Of a DNA stretch of 64,000 bases, positions 55,258 to 63,446 are shown in pieces. Position numbers and translations under genes: made by a program. The stretch is from Mycobacterium sp. SMC-8 (lineage in GTDB: Bacteria; Actinomycetota; Actinomycetes; Mycobacteriales; Mycobacteriaceae): positions 2,976,001-3,040,000 of the forward strand of contig NZ_CP079865.1 of assembly GCF_025263565.1 (NCBI RefSeq), given 5' to 3'. Within the stretch, counting starts at the first letter, position 1; every line of letters starts with the position of its first letter. Below the pieces are notes generated by a model, which saw nothing but the letters and a program-made list of their open reading frames with translations, ran no database searches and was not told the origin of the DNA.

Positions 55258-55822
55258 GAAGAGGGACCTGGCAATGTCAATGTGAGCTGGCCCCACTGTG
55301 ACGTTCAGTTGTGGCCCCACTTCGGGGGATCGACGAGCGCTGAGGCACAGCGACGTCGCATTCGCTGCGGACTTAGTGACGCGATGTTTCGCCCGGGCCC
55401 CGCACCCGCGTTGTACGCGTGCGATTTCGAGTCCGGGTAGGGCCCCATCGCGGTCACCAACGGGCGAGTATGTGACTGGGCGCCGTCAACAGCGATGGGT
55501 TTCAGGCTGAGTTGTCGCCCGGACAGCGGTGACGCGCGGAACCTGCGCACGCGCGGAGCGCCGGCGACGGTGGACTTTCGCCGATGCCGTCGACCTGGCA
55601 TCCGTGGCGTGGACGACACCAGTGCGTTTGCCACGTGGTTGACAACGCCCGGAGACTCCCGGCCAGCCGTCAACAGTCACGGAGTTTGCGATCCGACGCT
55701 CACCAGGACGACGGGTGGGCGGCCCCGAGGATTTCGCGGGTGACGCGGCGGAACCGGGGCCCGGACGAGGCCTGGGCACCGACACGTGGGTTCGGTCGAC
55801 GCGCGGTTCAGGGAAAGGACGC
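55258..55822. other. 565-bp gap with no supported gene
   Basis: No open frame in this stretch shows recognisable protein similarity or a convincing ribosome binding site. It begins with a 24-bp direct repeat that resembles an IS21-type terminus. The remainder contains several frames of 80-190 codons that overlap one another on both strands and look random. It is probably decayed mobile or accessory DNA. Confidence 0.5.
55288..55321. repeat. TGGCCCCACT direct repeat, possible IS21-type end
   Basis: TGGCCCCACT occurs at 55288-55297 and again at 55312-55321, a period of 24 bp. Short tandem TGGCCCCAC repeats are typical of the ends of some IS21-family elements. No istA/istB is present, so at most a solitary remnant remains. 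Confidence 0.35.
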
Positions 55823-56296
55823 CTACGCGCCGGGGCCGACGTTGCCCGCGGGGCGCGTGCGCAGATCGTGCACGTATTCAGCTGGCGCCCCGGCGATCTC
55901 GGCCGCATCGGCCATCACGCCGAGATACCGCGCCGACGGGATACCACCCTCCCAGGCGTCGAGCACATACAGCCACGCCAGCACCGGATCGGTGTCGGTG
56001 TCTGAGGAGGTGCGTTCCACCCGGCACCGGATCTTCTTGTGGAAGCCCAGTTCGGAGCCCTCCCAACGGTCGAGGTTCTCCTCGTCCTCCTTGGTCACGT
56101 CGTAGAGCACGACGAATACCTTCGAGTTCGGGTCCTCGACGATCGTGGCCAGCGCGCCCTCCCAGGCGATGTCCGCGCCGCCGAACGTCAGCCGCCATCC
56201 GTGCAACCAGCCCGTCCCGGCCATCGGGGAGTGCGGAGCCCGCTCCAGCATCTGTTCGGGATGCATATTCGATCCGTAGGCGGCGTAGATCGGCAC
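55823..56296 (-). CDS. Gamma-glutamylcyclotransferase-like protein (Rv3304 ortholog)
   Basis: The 157-residue protein has the GGCT fold start MPIYAAYGSNMHPEQMLERA, with the YGSN loop that binds the glutamyl group. GADIAWEGALATIVEDPNSK, VLYDVTKEDEENLDRWEG and the acidic SELGFHKK follow. GGCT enzymes form 5-oxoproline from gamma-glutamyl compounds. Position between the amiA1/mmpL region and lpdA matches M. tuberculosis Rv3304. It is divergent from lpdA. Confidence 0.84.
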   Translation of the reverse strand: MPIYAAYGSNMHPEQMLERAPHSPMAGTGWLHGWRLTFGGADIAWEGALATIVEDPNSKVFVVLYDVTKEDEENLDRWEGSELGFHKKIRCRVERTSSDTDTDPVLAWLYVLDAWEGGIPSARYLGVMADAAEIAGAPAEYVHDLRTRPAGNVGPGA

Positions 56297-56367
56297 GCGA
56301 GAAGCTTAGACGCCCGGCCGCCATCGGGCGGAGCATGTGTCTGAACGCCTCGGCCACCTCCGTGCCC

Positions 56368-56373
56368 TAGGTT
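56368..56373 (+). promoter_or_regulatory. -10 element for a leaderless lpdA transcript
   Basis: TAGGTT matches TANNNT; six bases (GAGAAC) separate it from the GTG start of lpdA, and no ribosome binding site is present. Transcription should begin on the GTG. Confidence 0.58.
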
Positions 56374-56379
56374 GAGAAC

Positions 56380-57795
56380 GTGGTAACGCGCATCGTGATC
56401 ATCGGCGGAGGACCAGCGGGATACGAGGCGGCTCTGGTCGCGGCCGCGCGGGGACGCGACGTCACTCAGGTGACCGTGGTCGACCAGGACGGTCTGGGCG
56501 GGGCGTGCGTGCTGTATGACTGTGTGCCGTCGAAGACGTTCATCGCATCGAGCGGTGTGCGCACCGAGCTGCGACGCGCCCAGGGCCTGGGCTACGACAT
56601 CGGCATCGACGACGCCCGGATTTCGCTCCCGCAGATCAACAACCGCGTCAAGACCCTGGCCGCGTCGCAGTCAGCCGACATCGGCAGCCAACTGCTCAAC
56701 CAGGGCGTCACGATCATCGGCGGCCGCGGAGAGCTCGTCGACGACATCGCCGGCATGGCGCACCACCGGGTGAAGGTCACCACCAACGACGGCAAGGTCG
56801 GCGTACTCAAAGCCGACGTCGTGCTGCTCGCCACCGGCGCGAGCCCGCGGGTGCTGCCCAACGCAATCCCCGACGGCGAGCGGATCCTGACATGGCGCCA
56901 GGTGTACGACCTGACCGAGCTGCCGGAGCACCTGATCATCGTCGGCTCCGGGGTGACCGGCGCGGAGTTCTGCAACGCCTACACCGAGCTCGGCGTGACG
57001 GTGACGGTGGTGGCCAGCCGTGACCAGATCCTGCCCCACGAGGACTCCGACGCCGCGGCCGCGTTGGAGGAGGTGTTCAACGAGCGCGGCGTGACGCTGG
57101 TCAAGAACGCCCGCGCCGACTCGGTGACCCGCACCGACACCGGCGTCAGGGTCGCCATAGCCGACGGACGCGTCGTCGAGGGCAGCCACGCACTGATGAC
57201 CGTCGGCTCGGTGCCCAACACCTCCGGGCTGGGCCTGGAACGAGTCGGCGTCGATCTCAAACCCGGCGGCTACATCCCCGTCGACCGGGTGTCGCGGACC
57301 CCGGCCGCCGGAATCTACGCCGCGGGCGACTGCACCGGGCTGCTGCCACTGGCCTCGGTGGCCGCGATGCAGGGCCGCATCGCGATGTACCACGCGCTCG
57401 GTGAGGGCGTGTCGCCCATCCGGCTGCGCACGGTGGCCTCGGCGACGTTCACCCGGCCGGAGATCGCCGCGGTCGGCATCCCGCAGTCGGCGATCGACGA
57501 CGGCAGTGTGCCCGCCCGCACCTTGATGCTGCCGCTGAGCACCAACGCCCGAGCGAAGATGTCGCTGCTGCGGCACGGCTTCGTCAAGATCTTCTGCCGG
57601 CCCGCCACCGGGGTGGTGATCGGCGGCGTGGTGGTCGCTCCGATCGCCTCGGAGCTGATCCTGCCGATCGCGCTGGCCGTGCAGAACCGCATCTCGGTGA
57701 CCGATCTGGCGCAGACGCTGTCGGTGTATCCGTCGCTGTCGGGGTCGATCGTGGAAGCCGCGCGCCGGCTGATGGCCCACGACGATCTGGACTGA
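56380..57795 (+). CDS. lpdA: Flavoprotein disulfide reductase/quinone reductase (LpdA)
   Basis: The 471-residue protein has the FAD motif RIVIIGGGPAGYEAALVAAA at about 4-23, the redox loop GGACVLYDCVPSK, the NAD motif LIIVGSGVTGAEFCNAYTEL and YAAGDCTGLLPLASVAAMQG. The C-terminal dimerisation domain lacks the HxxxxE dyad needed for lipoamide oxidation (it reads TLSVYPSLSGSIVEAARRLM). This matches M. tuberculosis LpdA (Rv3303c), described as an NAD(P)H quinone reductase. Both loop cysteines are present here. GTG is the start of a probably leaderless mRNA. glpD follows after 90 bp. Confidence 0.9.
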   Translation: MVTRIVIIGGGPAGYEAALVAAARGRDVTQVTVVDQDGLGGACVLYDCVPSKTFIASSGVRTELRRAQGLGYDIGIDDARISLPQINNRVKTLAASQSADIGSQLLNQGVTIIGGRGELVDDIAGMAHHRVKVTTNDGKVGVLKADVVLLATGASPRVLPNAIPDGERILTWRQVYDLTELPEHLIIVGSGVTGAEFCNAYTELGVTVTVVASRDQILPHEDSDAAAALEEVFNERGVTLVKNARADSVTRTDTGVRVAIADGRVVEGSHALMTVGSVPNTSGLGLERVGVDLKPGGYIPVDRVSRTPAAGIYAAGDCTGLLPLASVAAMQGRIAMYHALGEGVSPIRLRTVASATFTRPEIAAVGIPQSAIDDGSVPARTLMLPLSTNARAKMSLLRHGFVKIFCRPATGVVIGGVVVAPIASELILPIALAVQNRISVTDLAQTLSVYPSLSGSIVEAARRLMAHDDLD

Positions 57796-57885
57796 GCACG
57801 CGGCTCGTTCCTCGCCGCTTGATCGTCGTCCGGCTAGCCTGGGAGGCGACAACCCGTACTGACGAGTAACGAGGAGCCGGTTTAC

Positions 57886-59631
57886 GTGGGTGACCCGATC
57901 CCCGCTCCGGGCAACAGCCAGACCTTCCTGAGCCCTGATCAGCGGGTCCGTGCCTGGGAACGGCTCGGCAGCGAACAGTTCGACGTGATCGTCATCGGCG
58001 GCGGCATCGTCGGCGCCGGAGCGGCACTGGACGCGGCGACCCGCGGCCTGAAGGTCGCGCTGGTGGAGGCCCGCGATTTCGCTTCGGGCACCTCCAGTCG
58101 CAGCAGCAAGATGTTCCACGGCGGGCTGCGCTACCTCGAACAGCTCGAGTTCGGCCTGGTGCGCGAAGCCCTGCACGAACGCGAACTGTCGCTGACAACG
58201 CTGGCGCCGCATCTGGTGAAGCCGTTGCCGTTCCTGTTCCCGTTGACCAACCGGTGGTGGGAGCGGCCCTACGTCGCCGCCGGTATCTTCCTCTATGACC
58301 AGCTCGGTGGCGCGAAATCCGTTCCCGCGCAGAAGCATCTGACCCGCTCGGGTGCGCTGCGACTGTCGCCGGGACTCAAGCGCAGCTCGCTGGTCGGTGG
58401 AATCCGCTATTACGACACCGTCGTCGACGATGCCCGCCACACGATGACGGTGGCGCGCACGGCCGCGCACTACGGCGCGGTGGTGCGGACGTCGACGCAG
58501 GTGGTCGCGCTGCTGCGGGAGGGTGACCGGGTCACCGGCGTGCGGGTGCGCGATTCCGAGGACGGTTCGGTCACCGAGGTGCGCGGGCACGTCGTGGTCA
58601 ACGCCACCGGGGTATGGACCGACGAGATCCAGGCACTGTCCAAGCAGCGCGGCAGGTTTCGGGTGCGCGCATCCAAGGGCGTGCACATCGTGGTGCCCCG
58701 CGATCGCATCGTCAGCGAGGTCGCGATCATCCTGCGCACCGAGAAGTCGGTGCTGTTCGTGATCCCGTGGGGCACGCACTGGATCATCGGCACCACCGAC
58801 ACCGACTGGAACCTCGACCTCGCCCACCCGGCAGCGACCAAGGCCGACATCGACTACATCCTCGGGCAGGTGAACAAGGTGCTGGCCACACCGCTGACCC
58901 ACGACGACATCGACGGGGTGTACGCCGGACTGCGGCCACTACTGGCGGGCGAGAGCGAGGAGACCTCCAAGCTGTCGCGCGAGCACGCCGTCGCGGTGCC
59001 CGCCCCCGGTCTGGTCGCGATCGCCGGCGGCAAGTACACCACCTACCGGGTGATGGCGGAGGACGCGATCGACGCGGCCGCCGAGTTCATCCCGACCAGG
59101 GTGGCGCCGTCGATCACCGAGAAGGTGCCGCTGCTGGGCGCCGACGGGTACTTCGCGATGATCAACCAAACACAAAGTGTCGGTGCGCATTACGGTCTGC
59201 ATCCGTATCGCGTTCGGCACCTGCTGGACCGGTACGGGTCGCTGATCGGCGAGGTGCTCTCGCTGGCTGACCACCGGCCAGAGCTGCTCGAGCCGATCAC
59301 CGAGGCGCCGGTGTATCTGAAGGTGGAAGCCGCTTACGCCGCGGCCGCGGAGGGAGCGCTGCACCTCGAGGACATCCTTGCGCGCCGGATGCGGATCTCG
59401 ATCGAGTACCCGCACCGGGGCGTGGACTCCGCCCGTGAGGTCGCCGAAATCGTTGCGCCCGTGCTGGGTTGGAGCGCCGATGACATCGACCGGGAGGTCG
59501 ACACCTACCTGGCGCGGGTGGAGGCCGAGGTGCTCTCGCAGACGCAGCCCGACGACGAGTCCGCCGACGCGTTGCGCGCCGCCGCCCCGGAGGCGCGCGC
59601 TGAGATCCTCGAGCCGGTACCGCTCAATTGA
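57886..59631 (+). CDS. glpD: Glycerol-3-phosphate dehydrogenase (GlpD2)
   Basis: The 581-residue membrane-associated flavoenzyme oxidises glycerol-3-phosphate to dihydroxyacetone phosphate and reduces quinone. It contains FDVIVIGGGIVGAGAALDAA, DFASGTSSRSSKMFHGGLRY with its FAD contacts, and WIIGTTDTDWNLDLAHPAAT plus YAGLRPLLAGESEETSKLSR in the substrate half. GTG follows GAGGAG. It matches M. tuberculosis Rv3302c and is coupled to the pseudouridine synthase gene by a TTGA overlap. Confidence 0.94.
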   Translation: MGDPIPAPGNSQTFLSPDQRVRAWERLGSEQFDVIVIGGGIVGAGAALDAATRGLKVALVEARDFASGTSSRSSKMFHGGLRYLEQLEFGLVREALHERELSLTTLAPHLVKPLPFLFPLTNRWWERPYVAAGIFLYDQLGGAKSVPAQKHLTRSGALRLSPGLKRSSLVGGIRYYDTVVDDARHTMTVARTAAHYGAVVRTSTQVVALLREGDRVTGVRVRDSEDGSVTEVRGHVVVNATGVWTDEIQALSKQRGRFRVRASKGVHIVVPRDRIVSEVAIILRTEKSVLFVIPWGTHWIIGTTDTDWNLDLAHPAATKADIDYILGQVNKVLATPLTHDDIDGVYAGLRPLLAGESEETSKLSREHAVAVPAPGLVAIAGGKYTTYRVMAEDAIDAAAEFIPTRVAPSITEKVPLLGADGYFAMINQTQSVGAHYGLHPYRVRHLLDRYGSLIGEVLSLADHRPELLEPITEAPVYLKVEAAYAAAAEGALHLEDILARRMRISIEYPHRGVDSAREVAEIVAPVLGWSADDIDREVDTYLARVEAEVLSQTQPDDESADALRAAAPEARAEILEPVPLN

Positions 59632-60491
59632 GGCGCCCCCGCCCCGCACCGCTTCCGGTGCGCGACGGGCTCGGACCGGCGCGGGTGCGGGTGCGCGGCG
59701 GTGCGGTGCTGGTGGAGTTCGCCGACCGGTTCGGTCAGGCAGCGGCGCAGAAGGTGCTCGACGGCGAGGTGTTCACCGCTGACGGCACTACCGTGACGGC
59801 AGCCACTGTGCTGCAACCCAATTCGGTGGTCTACCTGTACCGTGACCTACCCGACGAGGTACCGGTGCCGTTCGACATGCCTATCCTGCACCGGGACGAC
59901 AACCTCGTCGTCGTCGACAAACCGCACTTCCTCGCGACCATGCCGCGCGGCGGGCATGTCGCGCAAACCGCGCTCGTCCGGCTGCGCCGCGAACTCGACG
60001 AGCCCGAACTCAGCCCCGCGCACCGGCTGGACCGGCTGACCGCCGGGGTGCTGGTCTTCACCACCCATCGCGCGGTCCGCGGCGCCTATCAGACGATGTT
60101 CGCGCGCGGCGAGGCGGCCAAGACGTACCTCGCGCGGTCGTCGGCGCCCACGCAGCGGGAGTTTCCGGAGACGGTTCGCAGCCGGATCATCAAGCAGCGC
60201 AGCCGATTACAGGCGTTGGAGGAGCCGGGAGAGCCGAACGCCGAGACTCTGGTGCAGAGCTGCGGTGACGGTCACTACCGGCTGACCCCGCGCACGGGGC
60301 GCACCCACCAGTTGCGCGTCCACATGAACTCACTCGGACTGCCGATCGATGGCGACCCGCTGTACCCCTCGGTGATCGACGTGGCGGCCGGGGACTTCTC
60401 GACCCCGCTGAAGCTCCTGGCGCATACGTTGACGTTCGCCGACCCGGTGACGGGCGTCCAACAGCGGTTCACCAGCGGGCGGACGATCTGA
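59628..60491 (+). CDS. RluA-family pseudouridine synthase
   Basis: The 287-residue enzyme isomerises uridine to pseudouridine in RNA. The catalytic Asp lies in AHRLDRLTAGVLVFTTHRAV, preceded by ILHRDDNLVVVDKPHFLATM and followed by YRLTPRTGRTHQLRVHMNSL and GLPIDGDPLYP, all family blocks. The TTG start overlaps the glpD stop as TTGA, which implies co-translation. RNA target unknown. It matches Rv3300c. Confidence 0.9.
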   Translation: MRRPRPAPLPVRDGLGPARVRVRGGAVLVEFADRFGQAAAQKVLDGEVFTADGTTVTAATVLQPNSVVYLYRDLPDEVPVPFDMPILHRDDNLVVVDKPHFLATMPRGGHVAQTALVRLRRELDEPELSPAHRLDRLTAGVLVFTTHRAVRGAYQTMFARGEAAKTYLARSSAPTQREFPETVRSRIIKQRSRLQALEEPGEPNAETLVQSCGDGHYRLTPRTGRTHQLRVHMNSLGLPIDGDPLYPSVIDVAAGDFSTPLKLLAHTLTFADPVTGVQQRFTSGRTI

Positions 60492-60492
60492 A

Positions 60493-60549
60493 TGTGCGCT
60501 CAGATCGCGACTCCCCTCGAAGATCGCTCTATCGCGATCTGAGCGCACA
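60493..60549 (+). terminator. Strong stem-loop after the lpdA-glpD-rluA operon
   Basis: TGTGCGCTCAGATCGCGA (60493-60510) pairs perfectly with 60532-60549 around a 21-nt loop, starting 2 nt after the synthase stop. It is a good candidate for a U-tract-independent terminator. Its arms share the GAGCGCAC half with DNA near 36789-36794. Confidence 0.7.
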
Positions 60550-60966
60550 CGAACACCGTCGGCAGCGTTCCCGCTCCCGTGTCACGTGCGTCGCCCGGCG
60601 CGTTAGCGACGCACAGTGGAAAAATGTACTTCATCTGTCAACAGTTCGCTGAGCGATTAGACATCATCGTCAATCTTGGCGCTGACTAGGCATTGTGCTT
60701 GGCGACCCCTGTTGACGGGCCTTTGCGCACCTGGTGACACTGTCGGCTACGTCGGCGCGCGGAGCGGCGGCATACCAGAACCGGCCAGATGCTGTGCAGA
60801 CATACGGAATCCGTTCCGATTCGCGCCCAGATGGCAAATCACGATGCCCGCGCGGTCCGTGCGGCCGCGAGCGCGGATCGGGCGGGTTCGGCCGCGGGGT
60901 GGGCGGCCCGACTGTCACAATCAGCCTGTCTGCGGTGACGGGCACCGGAGACGACAAGGAGTGCAG
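60550..60966. other. 417-bp region with no supported gene, upstream of the proline-rich protein
   Basis: No gene can be supported here. The plus-strand frame that runs into the proline-rich protein gives a basic, low-complexity translation and has no start signal. The only clear signal is AAGGAG (60956-60961) just before the TTG at 60967. The promoter of the downstream gene must be in this stretch. Confidence 0.5.
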
Positions 60967-61284
60967 TTGCGCAAGAGCTGGCTGGTCGCGTCCGCGTCGC
61001 TGTTTCTCGGGGCGTCGGTCCCGGTGCTGATCCCCGCTCCGGCCTACGGGGCGGTGTGTGGTTCCGTCGGCGGAGTCCACGTCGACATCACCGGTTGCGC
61101 CGATCCGTTCTCTGAGCTCAACGAGGCCCTAGCGCCGCCACCCCCGCCGCCGCCCCCGCCACCGCCGCCGGGCGCGCCCCCGCCGCCGCCCCCGCCCCCG
61201 CCCCCGCCGGTGTACGTCCCTGCGCCCAACGTCAGCGTCTGCGCCGACGTCGGCCGGCGCATCAGCGTGGGTGGATGCATCTAG
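60967..61284 (+). CDS. Small secreted proline-rich protein
   Basis: The 105-residue precursor begins at TTG (60967) with AAGGAG 5 nt upstream. A signal peptide, MRKSWLVASASLFLGASVPV and LIPAPAYGA, precedes the mature part AVCGSVGGVHVDITGCADPF. The middle is a run of 12 prolines, GA and 11 prolines, and the end VSVCADVGRRISVGGCI holds two more cysteines. Four cysteines around a rigid polyproline rod suggest two disulfide-bonded caps at either end. I do not recognise a family. It overlaps the next SDR gene by 10 bp. Confidence 0.72.
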   Translation: MRKSWLVASASLFLGASVPVLIPAPAYGAVCGSVGGVHVDITGCADPFSELNEALAPPPPPPPPPPPPGAPPPPPPPPPPPVYVPAPNVSVCADVGRRISVGGCI

Positions 61285-62054
61285 TGGACCGCGCTTCCTT
61301 CGACCGGCTGTTCGACATGACAGACCGGACCGTGATCGTCACCGGCGGCACCCGCGGAATCGGCTTGGCGCTGGCCGAGGGCTATGTGCTGGCGGGCGCG
61401 CGGGTGGTGGTGGCCAGCCGCAAGGCCGACGCCTGCGGGCAGGCCGCCCAACACCTGCGTGGCTTGGGCGGCACCGCGATCGGGATCCCTGCCCACCTGG
61501 GCGAGGTCGACGACCTCGGGGCGCTCGTGGAGCGCACCGTGTCCGAGTTCGGCGGAGTCGACGTGCTGGTCAACAATGCCGCCAACCCGCTCGCGCAACC
61601 GTTCGGACACATGACCGTCGACGCGTTGACCAAGTCGTTCGAGGTCAATCTGCGCGGGCCGGTGCTGCTCGTGCAGGAGGCGTTGCCGCACCTGAAGGCC
61701 AGTGAGCATGCCGCGGTGCTCAACATGGTGTCGGTGGGCGCGTTCATCTTCGCGCCGATGCTGTCGATCTACGCGTCGATGAAGGCCGCGATGATGTCGT
61801 TCACCCGGTCCATGGCCGCGGAGTTCGTACATCACGGCATTCGGGTCAACGCGCTGGCTCCCGGACCGGTGGACACCGACATGATGCGCAAGAACCCGCA
61901 GGAGGCCATCGACGGGATGGTTGGCGGCACGCTGATGGGTCGCTTGGCGACCGCCGACGAAATGGTCGGTGCGGCACTGCTTCTCACCTCCGACGCCGGC
62001 AGCTACATCACCGGTCAGGTGATCATCGCCGACGGCGGAGGTACCCCACGCTGA
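61275..62054 (+). CDS. SDR-family oxidoreductase
   Basis: The 259-residue protein is a classical short-chain dehydrogenase. The cofactor motif is VIVTGGTRGIGLALAEGYVL, NNAANPLAQPFGHMTVDA carries the NNAG-like motif, and the active site is SVGAFIFAPMLSIYASMKAA (Ser and YxxxK). The PGPVDTDMMRK region follows. It may reduce a ketone or dehydrogenate an alcohol in lipid or aromatic metabolism. It overlaps the proline-rich gene and precedes a Rieske dioxygenase on the same strand. Confidence 0.84.
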   Translation: MHLVDRASFDRLFDMTDRTVIVTGGTRGIGLALAEGYVLAGARVVVASRKADACGQAAQHLRGLGGTAIGIPAHLGEVDDLGALVERTVSEFGGVDVLVNNAANPLAQPFGHMTVDALTKSFEVNLRGPVLLVQEALPHLKASEHAAVLNMVSVGAFIFAPMLSIYASMKAAMMSFTRSMAAEFVHHGIRVNALAPGPVDTDMMRKNPQEAIDGMVGGTLMGRLATADEMVGAALLLTSDAGSYITGQVIIADGGGTPR

Positions 62055-62058
62055 CCCT

Positions 62059-62123
62059 CCGCCGAAATCGCATTCCACGCGGCCCTCGGGCCCGTTCTCC
62101 CGCACCGGGCGCAATCTCGGCGG
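62059..62123. repeat. Dispersed stem-loop repeat, copy 3 (right arm degenerate)
   Basis: The left arm (from 62059) contains CCGCCGAAATCGCATTCC, identical to copy 2. The right arm (GCAATCTCGGCGG, 62111-62123) matches only in part. GGCCCTCGGGCC (62081-62092) forms an extra hairpin inside. It lies between the SDR and the Rieske dioxygenase, which are on the same strand, so it may end the SDR transcript. Confidence 0.65.
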
Positions 62124-62152
62124 CATCGTGGCCATACGCAATGTCGTAGGTG

Positions 62153-62158
62153 TATGGT
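62153..62158 (+). promoter_or_regulatory. -10 element for a leaderless dioxygenase transcript
   Basis: TATGGT matches TANNNT and is followed by 7 nt and the ATG at 62166. This favours 62166 over the in-frame ATG at 62154, which would lie within this element. Confidence 0.48.
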
Positions 62159-62165
62159 CACTGGC

Positions 62166-63311
62166 ATGACGCTCGACCGGACGTTGACCGAACGCGGACT
62201 GGCGCTGGTCAACGCAAAGACGACGGACATGGCCGACGCGGTGCTGCGGGTGCCGCTTCACTACTACCGCGATCCGAAGATCACCGAGATCGAGGAGTCG
62301 GCGATCCTGCGGCGCACCCCGCTGGCCATCGTGCCGGGCAGTCAGATTCCGAACAGACACGACTACGTGGTGCGGTCGGTGCTCGGCGACTCGCTGCTGG
62401 TCACCCGCGACGCCGACGGCGTGGCGCACGTGTTCCTGAACTACTGCCGCCACCGCGGCGCGATGCCGGCCTGCGGCAGCGGGAACTCCCGTCGCTTCGT
62501 ATGCCCTTATCACGCCTGGAATTACGACTCGGCGGGCAAGTTGGTGCGTATCCCGGGCAAAGCCGGGTTCGCCGAGGTGGACCCGGAGGGTTACGGGTTG
62601 GTCGAACTACCCAACGAGGAGCGGTTCGGGTTTGTGTGGGCGGTGCTGACCGCCGGTGCCGACATCGACCTGGACACCCATCTGGGCGGCTTCGCCGCAG
62701 AACTCGAGCAGTGGAACTACCGCACGTACGGGTACCACGACGACCGCGAGTTCGAGTCCGAGACCAGCTGGAAGGGTGCCCTGGAGGCCTTCGCCGAGGG
62801 GTACCACTTCCCCTATGTGCACGGGCAGAGCGTGATCGGGCTCAACACGGTGGCCAACACCCACGTCTATGACGAGTGGGGGCGCCATCACCGGATCGGC
62901 TTCCCGTTCAACAACATCGCCGAGCTGAACGACAACCCCTCGCAGGACTGGGATCCCGTGCTCCGGATGGGCGTCATCTACTGGATCTACCCGAACCTGA
63001 TCCTGGCCAACAGCCCCGTCGGGGTGGAGATCATCGACATCCTGCCCGCCGGCGAGCCGACCCGTTGCACGGTCCGGCACAGCTGGATGGCCCGGTATCC
63101 CGCCGCCGACGACGCGCAGCGCGCGTTCTACGACGAGATCTACAACCAGGTGCACGCCGCCGTCCGCGACGAGGACTTCGTGATGCTGCCCCAGTGTGGG
63201 GAAGGGGTGCGGCACGGTCAGCACGATCACATGCTGATCGGCCGCAACGAGATCGGCGTCCAGCACATGATCCGGGTGCTCGCCGGCGAGCTCGGCGTCG
63301 CCCTCGCCTGA
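62166..63311 (+). CDS. Rieske aromatic-ring-hydroxylating dioxygenase, large subunit
   Basis: The 381-residue protein has the Rieske cluster ligands in LNYCRHRGAMPAC (Cys94, His96) and RFVCPYHAWNYDSAGKL (Cys113, His116), and the mononuclear iron motif EGYHFPYVH (Glu211, His214, His219) in FAEGYHFPYVHGQSVIG. This is a typical alpha subunit; a beta subunit is not encoded nearby, so it may belong to the single-subunit type. The reductase and substrate are unknown. The SDR upstream and the crotonase downstream suggest a ring-degrading or steroid-related step, by inference. Confidence 0.88.
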   Translation: MTLDRTLTERGLALVNAKTTDMADAVLRVPLHYYRDPKITEIEESAILRRTPLAIVPGSQIPNRHDYVVRSVLGDSLLVTRDADGVAHVFLNYCRHRGAMPACGSGNSRRFVCPYHAWNYDSAGKLVRIPGKAGFAEVDPEGYGLVELPNEERFGFVWAVLTAGADIDLDTHLGGFAAELEQWNYRTYGYHDDREFESETSWKGALEAFAEGYHFPYVHGQSVIGLNTVANTHVYDEWGRHHRIGFPFNNIAELNDNPSQDWDPVLRMGVIYWIYPNLILANSPVGVEIIDILPAGEPTRCTVRHSWMARYPAADDAQRAFYDEIYNQVHAAVRDEDFVMLPQCGEGVRHGQHDHMLIGRNEIGVQHMIRVLAGELGVALA

Positions 63312-63337
63312 CCCCGGCTCCTGTCCGCCGGGTTTCC

Positions 63338-63398
63338 GCCGAAATCGCATTCCACGCGGCCCCAGGGCGAAATTGGCCACGTGGAATGCGATTTCGGC
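63338..63398. repeat. Dispersed stem-loop repeat, copy 4
   Basis: GCCGAAATCGCATTCCACG (63338-63356) pairs perfectly over 19 bp with 63380-63398 across a 23-nt loop. It sits between the dioxygenase and the convergent crotonase gene and is the best conserved of the four copies. Confidence 0.85.
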
Positions 63399-63446
63399 AG
63401 GGCCGGGCTGCCGGGCTGCCGGGTTAAGCCCCCTTGGCGGACGAGG

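Noticed and set aside
55305..55743. Small genes in the 565-bp gap
   Set aside because: Overlapping frames on both strands have no ribosome binding site and no recognisable sequence.
56671..58902. 743-codon minus-strand frame across lpdA and glpD
   Set aside because: It is antisense to two well-recognised enzymes and shows no domain.
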